Both the position numbers and the translations under genes were made by a program. This document shows positions 36,085-45,599 of a stretch of 64,000 nucleotides of DNA, piece after piece (position 1 is the stretch's first letter; every line of letters begins with the position of its first letter). The DNA is from Methylotenera sp. (lineage in GTDB: Bacteria > Pseudomonadota > Gammaproteobacteria > Burkholderiales > Methylophilaceae), in assembly GCF_029945535.1 (NCBI RefSeq), contig NZ_JAQSCU010000013.1, forward strand, positions 497,522 through 561,521, given 5' to 3'. The notes under the pieces were generated by a model. The model was given only the letters and a program-made list of their open reading frames with translations. It ran no database searches and was not told where the DNA came from.

Positions 36085-37755
36085 ATGGTCAAGTTGCGCA
36101 CCCTCATCAATTTTATAATAACCTTAGTTACTTGCCTTGTAGCTATTCAATTCAGCATTCAATCTGCGTACGCAAAACCAGAGCATCTTCATGGTACTTG
36201 GCAATTAATTCATCCTTATTCAGCTGATAATAACAAGGCGGATTTCCTTGATAATCCTTTAAAGTCAACAGGGACTGTAGTTGATGGCGTTGGCCTTACG
36301 GGTGGACATTATCTTTATATCGCTTCAATTGATATCACAAAACATGATGAGTACGTGCTGGATTTTAAAAATACCAGCACTATAGGCAAATTCAGGCATC
36401 AGGTATTTAACGATAAAAACCAACTGATACATACCTTGGAAGGCGGCATTGAAAACACCGATAGTAATCCTTATTTTTTAAGACATGGACGCGATATAAC
36501 CTTAGCACCTGGGCATTACACCTTGGCGACTGAGCTTATTTCGGCTAATTTTTTAGCGATTCCAGAGCCATATATTGATGATAGGGCACATTATCAAGTT
36601 GCAATTAAATTGGGTAATGCCATTACTTTGTTTGGTTTGGGCATATTTTTTGGCTTAGGTATTTATTACGCAACCTTGGCGACAAGCCGCAATCGCTGGG
36701 CAGAGGCGATGTACGCTAGTTTTATTCTAGGTAATTTCATCTTTAATTGTGCGTCGCTGTTGGTTTTTTCGGACATTTTAGGTATCCATTCTATTTATTT
36801 AGTATCCATGCCTGTGCTGCTATCAAATATTGCCTATGTACTTTTTGTGATGCACTTGTTAGAAATTAAAAAGAACATACACAAACGCTTGTATTGGGCG
36901 GGTGTTAGCCTCATTGCAATCATGTCGTTATTTTTAGGTTTGGCAATTGGTTATCCTAATTGGGCGTTAGAGCTTTGTCGCTATGGCGTTGCATTGTTTT
37001 TAAGTTACGGCTTGATTGCGGCCATCACACAAACCCTTAATAAAAATGCCACTGCAAAGCGCTATTTAGTTGCTATTAGTATCTTTTTTATATCGGGTTT
37101 GGTGGCTATCAGCCTCAGTAAAATTAATAGCGAATTTACCTATTATATCGAGCATATTGGTTTAGTCAGCGTAGCTATTGAGGTTATTTTACTGGCGCTT
37201 GTGCTTTCATTCCAATTTTCAGATCTGCATTCAGATAAACAGAAAGCGCTGGAAGAGCGCGATGCGAGCTTTAAAACTGCATACACTGATGCTCTAACTA
37301 ACTTGCCAAATCGTCATGCTTTAACCAAAGAGGTAGTGCACTTGCCTGTGTATGGCAGCCTGTCTATTATTGATTTAGATGGCTTAAAATTTTATAACGA
37401 TACTTATGGACACGAGCGCGGCGATGAATTGTTAATGCGTTTTGCCCATTGCTATCAAAATAGTCTTGGCGACACGCTTAAGTTATATCGTATTGGTGGT
37501 GATGAGTTTGCAGTGCTAAGTCACGATGGTGAAATACTTCGGATAGAAAGTGCGCTAGACGAAGCGCTAGAAACTATGAAAGCCACCGGGTTCGAATTTG
37601 CAGGTGCCAGTGCAGGTTCTGCTTATAGCTACGAGGCTGAGAGTATTGCTAACCTTATGCGTCTTTCTGATGAGCGCATGTATGAAAGTAAACGATTGCG
37701 CAAACTTGAGAGAGAAAACATACGGGCACTGTTTCAATTTAATCGATCACAATAG
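36085..37755 (+). CDS. Membrane diguanylate cyclase with 7TMR-DISM-type sensor (GGDEF)
   Basis: Makes c-di-GMP from two GTP. Order: signal peptide (1-25, ending AYA), a periplasmic sensor region (about 26-175, resembling 7TMR-DISMED2), seven or so hydrophobic helices (about 178-385), a short coiled linker, and a GGDEF domain with intact RIGGDEF (471-475) and DALTNLPNRHAL. No RxxD inhibitory site is seen five residues before GGDEF, so product inhibition is not expected. The start was placed at ATG 36085 with AAAG upstream; a TTG at 36067 is possible. It stands alone between sppA and a convergent porin gene; the ligand is unknown. Confidence 0.9.
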   Translation: MVKLRTLINFIITLVTCLVAIQFSIQSAYAKPEHLHGTWQLIHPYSADNNKADFLDNPLKSTGTVVDGVGLTGGHYLYIASIDITKHDEYVLDFKNTSTIGKFRHQVFNDKNQLIHTLEGGIENTDSNPYFLRHGRDITLAPGHYTLATELISANFLAIPEPYIDDRAHYQVAIKLGNAITLFGLGIFFGLGIYYATLATSRNRWAEAMYASFILGNFIFNCASLLVFSDILGIHSIYLVSMPVLLSNIAYVLFVMHLLEIKKNIHKRLYWAGVSLIAIMSLFLGLAIGYPNWALELCRYGVALFLSYGLIAAITQTLNKNATAKRYLVAISIFFISGLVAISLSKINSEFTYYIEHIGLVSVAIEVILLALVLSFQFSDLHSDKQKALEERDASFKTAYTDALTNLPNRHALTKEVVHLPVYGSLSIIDLDGLKFYNDTYGHERGDELLMRFAHCYQNSLGDTLKLYRIGGDEFAVLSHDGEILRIESALDEALETMKATGFEFAGASAGSAYSYEAESIANLMRLSDERMYESKRLRKLERENIRALFQFNRSQ

Positions 37756-37837
37756 CGAGGCGCCCTGCGACAACATCTTTATAAATGCCAACGAATGTAG
37801 ATGTAATAAATACTTTATAAAAAAGCTCTATCTCGTT

Positions 37838-39088
37838 TTACCACTGTTTGCTCAGCATGAAATGAATAAAAAATCCCTCGTTGCGTACTTCAGCATTGTT
37901 GCCGAATAACGGGCTGTCGTAAGTTACTTTTTTAGGCAATAAAAACTCAATGCCACTGGTGAGTTTCCAGGTTTCATCTAGTTTTCGGGCGAAGCCCAGC
38001 GTAATGTGGTCTTCTAAAGTAGCAGCGAGCAAGGCGCTAGAATTATTCTTTGGCACTGGATTTTTGCCATGGTTGTAGCCCGCATATAAAGTGGTTTTGT
38101 CATTGTAAGTATAGGCTGCACCTAGCGCATACACTATTTGGTTGTGCCAGTCTTGCGGTCTGACATCCACCATCACGGCTGGCGCAAAAGTGCTTGAGGT
38201 GTCGCTCCACTTAGTCGTTACATCGTTAATAGCGTCTGCCCAGTTAATCCAATTGAGCTTGGCTGAGAGTAATAAATCTGCATTAGGTTTAAAGGCGGCA
38301 CCAATCGCTACCTCGCGCGGTAGCGCAAATCCTTTAATGCTAAGCTCGTTATATTTAACAATGCCAAGCGTGCCAAAGTTAAATTTAGCTGTGCCTCCAG
38401 TGAGCGGTAATTCAGTTTTTTCTGTATAGCTTGCACCCAGCGCCCATTGCTCGTTCAACTTATATTGAGCGCCTAGCTTAAAGCCGAAGCGGATGGTGTC
38501 TGCACCTTTATTTTCAAAGCCCGCAAAACCTGGTGCAGGGGGTGTATCGTAAAAGAACTTTTGCTCAATGCTGGCGTAAATTAAGCTAACTGAGCCGCCA
38601 ATCGAAAGATTGTCAGTCACTTGGCAGCCAAGCCCTGGCGTCACTTTTGCAATACCAAACAGTGAGCTCATTTCGTCATCAGTACCAAATGGTGTTTTGA
38701 TGTGCTTATACACTGCACCTGCGCCACCTTGCGAGAAAAATCCAATTCCAGCTGTACAGGGCAAGCTTTCTAATTGTTGCGCGTAACCGCCGCCTGCAAG
38801 TAAGACGTAACGATTATCCGCTTGCTGGTCGTTTAACGTATCTTTGTGCGCCAAATCGGTGGTGCGTAGCAATGATCCATAACCATCAAACAGCTTGCCT
38901 TTGATTTGCGCCAAGCCTGCTGGGTTGGTGTTTAACGCGCTGGTGTCACGTGCAACAGCAGTATCAGCACCACCCATGAGGGTTGACTCTGCGCCGTAGC
39001 CAATTAAATTGATGCCATTTGTAGCGTTACTTTGAGTTGTAATAGAGAGCCCACAAAGTATCAATGCGCTAATATTGAAGCGTTTCAT
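37838..39088 (-). CDS. Outer-membrane protein of the OmpP1/FadL/TodX family
   Basis: A 416-residue beta-barrel that in this family transports long-chain fatty acids or other hydrophobic compounds across the outer membrane. Signal peptide MKRFNISALILCGLSITTQSNA, then the typical N-terminal hatch NGINLIGYGAESTLMGGADTAVARDTSALNTNPAGL, many amphipathic strands, and a C-terminal aromatic end (HFMLSKQW). The NPA motif of FadL is present. Convergent with the diguanylate cyclase gene. The actual substrate cannot be read from sequence. Confidence 0.9.
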   Translation of the reverse strand: MKRFNISALILCGLSITTQSNATNGINLIGYGAESTLMGGADTAVARDTSALNTNPAGLAQIKGKLFDGYGSLLRTTDLAHKDTLNDQQADNRYVLLAGGGYAQQLESLPCTAGIGFFSQGGAGAVYKHIKTPFGTDDEMSSLFGIAKVTPGLGCQVTDNLSIGGSVSLIYASIEQKFFYDTPPAPGFAGFENKGADTIRFGFKLGAQYKLNEQWALGASYTEKTELPLTGGTAKFNFGTLGIVKYNELSIKGFALPREVAIGAAFKPNADLLLSAKLNWINWADAINDVTTKWSDTSSTFAPAVMVDVRPQDWHNQIVYALGAAYTYNDKTTLYAGYNHGKNPVPKNNSSALLAATLEDHITLGFARKLDETWKLTSGIEFLLPKKVTYDSPLFGNNAEVRNEGFFIHFMLSKQW

Positions 39089-39182
39089 CTTATTGTTATT
39101 TTCCTAATTTTGTAACGCTATGCGTGTTTTTTTATATCAATGTGCTTATTTCTCTTACTAAATAGCATTGCTCTACTTTGCT

Positions 39183-39995
39183 TTAATCTTTAACGACAAT
39201 ATTTTTGTAATCTGCAGGTACTGGTGGATACTTTAACTTCATATTTTTAAGTGCATCGAGTAAGAGCCTAGAAATCAGCAGGTTGCGATTGGTTTTGGAG
39301 TCGGCTGGTATTACATACCACGGGGCATACTCTGTGGATGTTGCTTTAATCGCTTGTTCATAGGCTTGCATGTATTGTGGCCAAAGTTCACGTTCTTTTA
39401 AATCACCTGGGTTGAATTTCCACGTTTTGCTCGGATCCGCGAGTCGTTCTTGCATGCGGGCTTTTTGCTCTTCTTTAGAAATATTTAAAAAACATTTAAT
39501 AATGGTGGTGCCAGTTTCTGCAAGTAAACGCTCAAAGTCGTTGATATGTGCGTAGCGACGCTCGCATTCAGCATCGTCAATCCAGTCGTGTACTTTTACG
39601 ATCAACACGTCTTCATAATGGCTGCGATTGAAAATAACCAATTCTCCTGCTTTAGGCGCGACTTGGTGTACACGCCATAAATAATCATGTGCAAGCTCTT
39701 CACTACTTGGCGTTTTGAAACTTGCTAAACGTATGCCTAGTGGGTCACATTCACTAAATACATGGCGTACCGTACCATCTTTACCACTAGCATCCATACC
39801 TTGCAATATCAGCAAAATTTTGCGTTTACCTTCAGCATGCAAAATATCTTGTAAGGCGTTTATTTCAGTGGCAAGTCGCGTGAGTTCAATTGAGTCTTGC
39901 TCTTTAGTTTTTGAACGCTCACTTTTATCGTTTGGATTGTGGTTTTTGAGCGAGAACTTTTTTGAGCTAACGCGATATTGATCAAAGTTTGCCAT
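39183..39995 (-). CDS. Polyphosphate:nucleotide phosphotransferase, PPK2 family
   Basis: Transfers phosphate between polyphosphate and nucleotides. 270 residues, a single PPK2 domain with Walker A GMDASGKDGT (66-75), Walker B FNRSHYEDVL and lid region KARMQERLADPSKTWKFNPGDLKERELWP. The length and single domain match PPK2 class III/I enzymes that regenerate ADP or ATP from AMP/ADP; exact nucleotide preference is uncertain. The start at MANFDQYRV is supported by AGAAAG upstream; an earlier ATG would add ten residues. Preceded by the pgi terminator, so it has its own promoter. Confidence 0.9.
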   Translation of the reverse strand: MANFDQYRVSSKKFSLKNHNPNDKSERSKTKEQDSIELTRLATEINALQDILHAEGKRKILLILQGMDASGKDGTVRHVFSECDPLGIRLASFKTPSSEELAHDYLWRVHQVAPKAGELVIFNRSHYEDVLIVKVHDWIDDAECERRYAHINDFERLLAETGTTIIKCFLNISKEEQKARMQERLADPSKTWKFNPGDLKERELWPQYMQAYEQAIKATSTEYAPWYVIPADSKTNRNLLISRLLLDALKNMKLKYPPVPADYKNIVVKD

Positions 39996-40045
39996 TAAGA
40001 AGCTTTCTAAAGTTTTGCAAATCAAACATCATTGATTCTATATGT

Positions 40046-40080
40046 AAAAAAGCCCAGCTAAGTGATTAGTTGGGCTTTTT
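40046..40080 (-). terminator. Terminator of pgi
   Basis: On the minus strand, stem GCCCAACTA / TAGCTGGGC (one G-T wobble) is followed by six T. It lies 31 bases past the pgi stop and before the ppk2 start. A T-run on the plus strand also exists. Confidence 0.85.
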
Positions 40081-40110
40081 ATTTCAAGATACGCCGTAAA
40101 GCAATTGTGA

Positions 40111-41763
40111 TTATTTACGTGCTTTGGTGTAATTAATTAAACCATTTGTAGAGCTATCAAAGCTGCTGATTTTATCTTCGTTAGTTAATAAAGGCAGAAT
40201 CTCTTGCGCGATTTGTTTGCCGTACTCTACGCCCCATTGATCGTAGCTATTGATGTCCCAAATCATACCTTGCACGAATATTTTGTGCTCATACAACGCA
40301 ATCAGTTTGCCTAGTGTATTTGGCGTGAGTTTATCAAACATAATCGAGGTGCTAGGGCGGTTGCCTTCAAACACTTTGTGCGGCAATAGTTTTTCTAGCG
40401 CTTCACCACTCATACCTTGTTTTTCAAGCTCAACACGTGCTTCTTCAGATGTTTTTCCTAGCATTAACGATTGTGTTTGCGCTAAGAAGTTAGCCAGAAG
40501 AATCTTGTGATGGGCGTAACCATGCTTACCAATCGCATAATGGCTATGTACTGGCATCAAAAAGTCACATGGCACAATTTGAGTGCCTTGATGAATGAGT
40601 TGATAAAATGCATGCTGACCATTTGTACCAGCTTCACCCCAAATAACCGGGCCGGTTTTGTATTTCACACGACTACCATCACGGCAAATAAACTTACCGT
40701 TACTTTCCATGTCAGCTTGCTGTAAATATGCTGGAAAGCGAGCCATACCTTGGTCGTAAGGTAGTATTGCGTTGGTATCTACATGGAAGAAATTGTTATA
40801 CCAGACACCAATAAGCGCCATAATGACAGGCAGGTTTTGTTCTAAAGGCGCAGTTCTGAAGTGGTTATCCATTTCATGCGCACCTGTTAGCAGTGCTTCA
40901 AAATTATCCATGCCAACATACAAGGCGATTGATAAGCCGATAGCAGACCACAATGAATAGCGACCGCCCACCCAATCCCAGAATGCAAACATATTGGCAA
41001 TATCGATACCAAACTCTTGTACCGCTTTTGCATTAGTAGACAGGGCAACAAAGTGTTTTGCTACATGTGCATTATCTTGCGCTGCTGCTAAGAACCAAGT
41101 GCGCGCTGACATAGCATTGGTCATGGTTTCTTGGGTAGTGAATGTTTTTGAAGCCACAATAAATAGCGTGGTTTCAGGATTACATTTTTCCAAAGCGCGC
41201 ATTAAATGAGCACCATCAATATTTGATACAAAGTGCACTTGCAAGTCTGGGCTCGCGTATGGTTTAAGCGCATCGCAGACCATTACTGGACCTAGGTCAG
41301 AACCGCCAATACCGATATTCACAATGTCAGTGATACGCTTACCTGTGTATCCTAACCATGTGCCATTGCGTACTTTGTCAGAAAATTGACGCATTTGCGC
41401 GAGCACAGCGTTAACTTCAGGCATTACGTCTTTACCATCAACTAACACCGGCGTATTGCTACGGTTACGAAGTGCGGTATGTAGCACCGCGCGATTTTCT
41501 GTGATATTGATTTTTTCACCAGCAAACATTCGATCACGCCAGTTCTCAATATTTGCTTCGCGTGCTAATTGCATCAGCAAAGGTAGCGTTTCTTCATTGA
41601 TGCGGTGTTTGGAGAAATCAAACAATATATCGGTAAACTTAAGGCTGTATTTATCAAAACGACTCGCATCGTTTGCAAATAAATCGCGCATATGTGTTGA
41701 AGCAATTGATTGTTGATGTAGGCAGAGTTTTTGCCATACTGGTAGTGTCGTTAATGCAGCCAT
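40111..41763 (-). CDS. pgi: Glucose-6-phosphate isomerase
   Basis: Interconverts glucose-6-phosphate and fructose-6-phosphate, linking glycogen metabolism to glycolysis/gluconeogenesis (and to the RuMP cycle in methylotrophs, inferred). 550 residues with signature [15 protein letters not shown]-domain core, catalytic Glu in [21 protein letters not shown], and His/Lys near the C-terminus ([18 protein letters not shown]). Starts 35 bases after glgB stop and is likely cotranscribed with it (glgB-pgi), ending at the hairpin downstream. Confidence 0.96.
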   Translation of the reverse strand: MAALTTLPVWQKLCLHQQSIASTHMRDLFANDASRFDKYSLKFTDILFDFSKHRINEETLPLLMQLAREANIENWRDRMFAGEKINITENRAVLHTALRNRSNTPVLVDGKDVMPEVNAVLAQMRQFSDKVRNGTWLGYTGKRITDIVNIGIGGSDLGPVMVCDALKPYASPDLQVHFVSNIDGAHLMRALEKCNPETTLFIVASKTFTTQETMTNAMSARTWFLAAAQDNAHVAKHFVALSTNAKAVQEFGIDIANMFAFWDWVGGRYSLWSAIGLSIALYVGMDNFEALLTGAHEMDNHFRTAPLEQNLPVIMALIGVWYNNFFHVDTNAILPYDQGMARFPAYLQQADMESNGKFICRDGSRVKYKTGPVIWGEAGTNGQHAFYQLIHQGTQIVPCDFLMPVHSHYAIGKHGYAHHKILLANFLAQTQSLMLGKTSEEARVELEKQGMSGEALEKLLPHKVFEGNRPSTSIMFDKLTPNTLGKLIALYEHKIFVQGMIWDINSYDQWGVEYGKQIAQEILPLLTNEDKISSFDSSTNGLINYTKARK

Positions 41764-41798
41764 TTTGTAAAATTACTTTAAGTTTGATGTTGAAAAAA

Positions 41799-44057
41799 TT
41801 AGTTTAATTGTAAAACGATACCTGCTAAAGGTGGCAATGTGATGACAAGTGATTGGTGGTGGTTCATCCAAGCAACATTTTCTGTATGCAGACCAGAGCC
41901 ATTACCTTGATTGCTACCGCCATAGCAACCAGCGTCACTGTTAAAAATTTCATGATAATTGCCTGCTTGCGGCACGCCAATGCGATATGCATTTCGCAAC
42001 ACAGGTGTAAAATTCAGCACTATTATAACAAAACTATTGTCTAAACCGCGTCGAATATAGCTAACTATTGATTGATCGCTATCATGGCAGTCTATCCATT
42101 CAAACCCTTGCACTTCAAAATCAAGCGCATGCAACGCATTAAGGTTTTTATAAATTCTGTTTAAATCGGTTGCGGCCTGTTTAACACCTTGATGCCATTG
42201 ATGACCTTCATAGTCTTTGTCTAACAGATGCCAATCAAGGCTGCTGTTCACGTTCCACTCACGCCCTTGGCCAAATTCATTGCCCATGAAATTAAGTTTT
42301 TTCCCTGGGGTGGTCATTTGATAAGTCATCAACAGGCGAAGATTGGCAAATTTTTGCCACGCATCTCCAGGCATTTTGTCTAAAAGCGAATGTTTGCCAT
42401 GTACGACTTCATCATGCGAGAAGGGCAGTACAAAATTCTCTGAATAGGCATATAGCTGACCGAAAGTCAGCATGTCGTGATAATAACGTCTGTGTACTGG
42501 GTCATGCTCAATATATGAAAGGGTGTCATTCATCCAACCCATATTCCATTTCATGTTGAAGCCCAAACCACCTAAGTACACTGGGCGAGATACGCCAGGC
42601 CATGCGGTAGATTCTTCAGCGATAGTTAGAACGCCAGCAAAATCTTCACCTACCATGACATTGAGTTGTTTTAGGAAGTCGATAACATCTAGGTTTTCTC
42701 GACCACCAAATTTATTTGGCAGCCATTCGCCTGCTTTGCGTGAGTAATCAAGGTAAAGCATAGAGGCTACAGCATCTACACGTAAACCATCGATATGAAA
42801 TTCAGATAGCCAGAAATAGGCATTAGACATCAAGAAGTTGCGCACTTCATTGCGACCATAATTGAAAATCAGCGTTCCCCAATCTTGGTGTTCACCTAGA
42901 CGAGGATCCTCATGTTCATATAATGCCGTGCCATCGAACCGTGCTAATGCCCAGTCGTCTTTTGGGAAATGACCTGGCACCCAATCTAAAATTACGCCGA
43001 TATTGGCTTGATGAAATGCATCTATCAAAAAGCGTAAATCATCAGGTGAGCCAAATCTGTTAGTCACGCCAAAGTAGCCTGTTGTTTGGTAACCCCAAGA
43101 TTCAGTAAGAGGATGTTCTGAAATAGGCATTAATTCAACGTGTGTATAGCCCATTTCTGTAACGTAAGGTACTAGTTTGGTTGCGAGTTCACGATACGTT
43201 AAAAAGTGACCTTGTTCGTTGCGCTGCCATGAACCGAGATGCACTTCATAACAGTTGAATGGTGCATGAAGCCAGTCACGTTTTTGGCGTGCATCCAACC
43301 AGTTTTTATCTTGCCATTGATGTTGACTCGTATTGATTCTTGCAGCAGTGCTAGGCCGTGGCTCAAATTCAAAACCGTAGGGGTCGGTTTTAGCTAAAAT
43401 GTGACCCGTGTGGCGATTGCGAATTTCAAATTTGTAAGTGTCATTCGTTGTTAAATGGGGAATGAAAATATCCCAAACGCCGCTAGAACCATGCGCGCGC
43501 ATTGAGTGTACTCTTCCATCCCAATTGTTAAAGCTGCCAATTACGCTAACGCGTTCAGCATTGGGTGCCCAAACTGCAAAACGTACGCCTTCAATTTTAC
43601 TTTGAGACATACACTGCGCGCCAAGCGTCTTGTAGCCTTGTAACAAACGGCCTTCACCAAATAAATAAAGTTCGTCTTGCGTTAAACTTGAGGCAAATGT
43701 GTAGGGGTCATAGGTTTCGTACTCGCTGTCACCGGTACTTACTTTAAGTAGGCAGGGTGTTTTGAGGGCAGTATCGATGTTTACTTCAAATAAACCATCA
43801 GTATGTGTTTTATTGAGCTTAGTCCACGTCCTAGAATTTTTAACCCAAACTTCAGAAGCATTCGGCAAAAATGCACGATAGATATAAGCGTTTTCAACAG
43901 CGTGTAAACCTAAAAAGCTAAATGGATCGTGATGTTTTGCTTTTAAAATCAGTTTCAAAGAGTCTGAATTTGCGTTTGAAGCTGACTTGGCTTTAGCGCT
44001 TGTTTTTGCGGCTACTTTGGTTGTTGAATCAACTGGAGTCGCTTCAGATTTATCCAA
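41799..44057 (-). CDS. glgB: 1,4-alpha-glucan branching enzyme
   Basis: Introduces alpha-1,6 branches into glycogen. GH13 enzyme of 752 residues: N-terminal extension rich in Ala/Lys/Ser (about 1-33), CBM48-type N domains (DPFSFLG), TIM barrel with nucleophile Asp428 (LRVDAV) and acid/base Glu481 (TIAEES; spacing 53 as in E. coli D405/E458), transition-state Asp in PFSHDEVVHGK, and a C-terminal beta domain. The start codon is TTG, supported by GAGGGG 9 bases upstream (44067-44072); there is no in-frame ATG before the conserved domain. Divergent from glgC. Confidence 0.95.
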   Translation of the reverse strand: MDKSEATPVDSTTKVAAKTSAKAKSASNANSDSLKLILKAKHHDPFSFLGLHAVENAYIYRAFLPNASEVWVKNSRTWTKLNKTHTDGLFEVNIDTALKTPCLLKVSTGDSEYETYDPYTFASSLTQDELYLFGEGRLLQGYKTLGAQCMSQSKIEGVRFAVWAPNAERVSVIGSFNNWDGRVHSMRAHGSSGVWDIFIPHLTTNDTYKFEIRNRHTGHILAKTDPYGFEFEPRPSTAARINTSQHQWQDKNWLDARQKRDWLHAPFNCYEVHLGSWQRNEQGHFLTYRELATKLVPYVTEMGYTHVELMPISEHPLTESWGYQTTGYFGVTNRFGSPDDLRFLIDAFHQANIGVILDWVPGHFPKDDWALARFDGTALYEHEDPRLGEHQDWGTLIFNYGRNEVRNFLMSNAYFWLSEFHIDGLRVDAVASMLYLDYSRKAGEWLPNKFGGRENLDVIDFLKQLNVMVGEDFAGVLTIAEESTAWPGVSRPVYLGGLGFNMKWNMGWMNDTLSYIEHDPVHRRYYHDMLTFGQLYAYSENFVLPFSHDEVVHGKHSLLDKMPGDAWQKFANLRLLMTYQMTTPGKKLNFMGNEFGQGREWNVNSSLDWHLLDKDYEGHQWHQGVKQAATDLNRIYKNLNALHALDFEVQGFEWIDCHDSDQSIVSYIRRGLDNSFVIIVLNFTPVLRNAYRIGVPQAGNYHEIFNSDAGCYGGSNQGNGSGLHTENVAWMNHHQSLVITLPPLAGIVLQLN

Positions 44058-44066
44058 GATACATTT

Positions 44067-44072
44067 CCCCTC
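44067..44072 (-). promoter_or_regulatory. Ribosome binding site deciding the glgB TTG start
   Basis: GAGGGG on the minus strand, nine bases before TTG (44057). It supports a TTG start in the absence of an in-frame ATG nearby. Confidence 0.6.
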
Positions 44073-44241
44073 AATTTTTCTAAAAAATATATTTAATAAT
44101 ATTTGCTAGATTGCTAGTGTTTTAGCTAGATTATAGTGCTTTAAGCTGATTATAATGTAAACGAACACTGTAAGAACAAAAAATTAAACTAGTGAGCCCG
44201 GCTAGTTAAGTAAATGATTAATTAAACTTCAGGAGGGCGCT

Positions 44242-45522
44242 ATGCCGCAAGATCAGCATTCAGACCGTTTTATTAGTACATTAACCAAAAATACCGCTGC
44301 TATTATTCTTGCTGGTGGGCGAGGTAGCCGCTTAAAAAACTTAACTGATTGGCGCGCAAAGCCTGCAGTCCAATTCGGTGGCAAGTTCCGAATTATCGAC
44401 TTTCCACTATCCAACTGCATCAACTCTGGTATTCGCCGTATTAACGTTGCTACGCAATACAAATCCCAAAGTTTAATTCAACATCTTCAGCGCGGCTGGG
44501 GATTCTTACGTGGTGAGTTTAATGAGTACGTTAATATCATCCCAGCACAGCAACGCATTTCAGATGAGTGGTATAAGGGCACAGCAGATGCTGTATATCA
44601 GAACATAGATTTGTTGCGTGAGAGTGGTGGCGAGTACATTTTGATTTTAGCTGGTGACCATATTTATAAAATGGATTACGGCAAAATGTTGGCGACCCAC
44701 GTGAAAAGTAATGCTGATATGACGGTGGCGTGCATCAACGTTTCGCTAGAAGATGCCAAAGGATTTGGTGTATTGGCGGTAGATGCTACTGATCGCGTCA
44801 TTGAGTTTGCAGAAAAACCAGCCAACCCTAAGCATATGCCTGGCGATGCTACTAAAGCTTTTGCGAGTATGGGTATCTATGTATTTAATGCTAAATTCTT
44901 GTATGAACAGCTCATTCGCGACGCAGGTGATCCAAAATCTACCCACGATTTTGGCGGTGATATCATTCCGTACATCATCAAAAAATATAAAATCCAAGCG
45001 CATCGCTTTACTGAAAGCTGTGTAGGTGCTCAGAATGGTAACTACTACTGGCGCGATGTTGGTACGATTGATGCTTATTGGGAAGCAAACATGGAATTAA
45101 CGCGAGTGATTCCAGAGCTTAATTTGTACGATAGAGAATGGCCGATTTGGACATCACTGGAGCAATTACCACCCGCTAAGTTTGTGTTTAACGACGAAGG
45201 TAGAACAGGCAAGGCAACAGACTCATTGGTATCAGGCGGGTGCTTAATTAGCGGTTCAAGTGTCACTAACTCGGTGCTGTTTTCTGATGTTCGAGTGCAT
45301 AGCTATTGTGACATTGAAGGCGCAGTTATTTTGCCAAAAGTGACTATTCATCGCAATGTGATACTTAAAAATGTAGTGATAGATCGTGGTTGTAGCATCC
45401 CTGAAGGTATGCAGATAGGCGTAGACTTGGCTTTAGACGCTAAACGTTTTTATGTGTCTGAAAAAGGCATCACGCTTGTGACGCCAGACATGTTAGGACA
45501 AGATCTGTACAGGGTAATTTAA
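44242..45522 (+). CDS. glgC: Glucose-1-phosphate adenylyltransferase (ADP-glucose pyrophosphorylase)
   Basis: Makes ADP-glucose from ATP and glucose-1-phosphate, the regulated committed step of glycogen synthesis. 426 residues: nucleotidyltransferase motif LAGGRGSRL (23-31), [24 protein letters not shown] with substrate lysine, catalytic [16 protein letters not shown] substrate loop and a C-terminal left-handed beta-helix. A strong CAGGAGGG ribosome site precedes the ATG. Divergent from glgB with a 184-base shared promoter region. Regulation by metabolite effectors is expected for the family. Confidence 0.96.
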   Translation: MPQDQHSDRFISTLTKNTAAIILAGGRGSRLKNLTDWRAKPAVQFGGKFRIIDFPLSNCINSGIRRINVATQYKSQSLIQHLQRGWGFLRGEFNEYVNIIPAQQRISDEWYKGTADAVYQNIDLLRESGGEYILILAGDHIYKMDYGKMLATHVKSNADMTVACINVSLEDAKGFGVLAVDATDRVIEFAEKPANPKHMPGDATKAFASMGIYVFNAKFLYEQLIRDAGDPKSTHDFGGDIIPYIIKKYKIQAHRFTESCVGAQNGNYYWRDVGTIDAYWEANMELTRVIPELNLYDREWPIWTSLEQLPPAKFVFNDEGRTGKATDSLVSGGCLISGSSVTNSVLFSDVRVHSYCDIEGAVILPKVTIHRNVILKNVVIDRGCSIPEGMQIGVDLALDAKRFYVSEKGITLVTPDMLGQDLYRVI

Positions 45523-45544
45523 TGTAAGTTATTGAATGTAAATT

Positions 45545-45574
45545 AAATAGTTAAAAAATAATTTTTAACTATTT
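45545..45574 (+). promoter_or_regulatory. AT-rich 13-bp hairpin between glgC and the GH57 gene
   Basis: AAATAGTTAAAAA (45545-45557) and TTTTTAACTATTT (45562-45574) are perfect complements with an ATAA loop, followed by TTATTT. It is 22 bases after the glgC stop. It may be a weak intercistronic terminator or an RNA-stabilising hairpin; not GC-rich. Confidence 0.5.
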
Positions 45575-45599
45575 TTATTTATTAAGGTTGTTAATTAAA

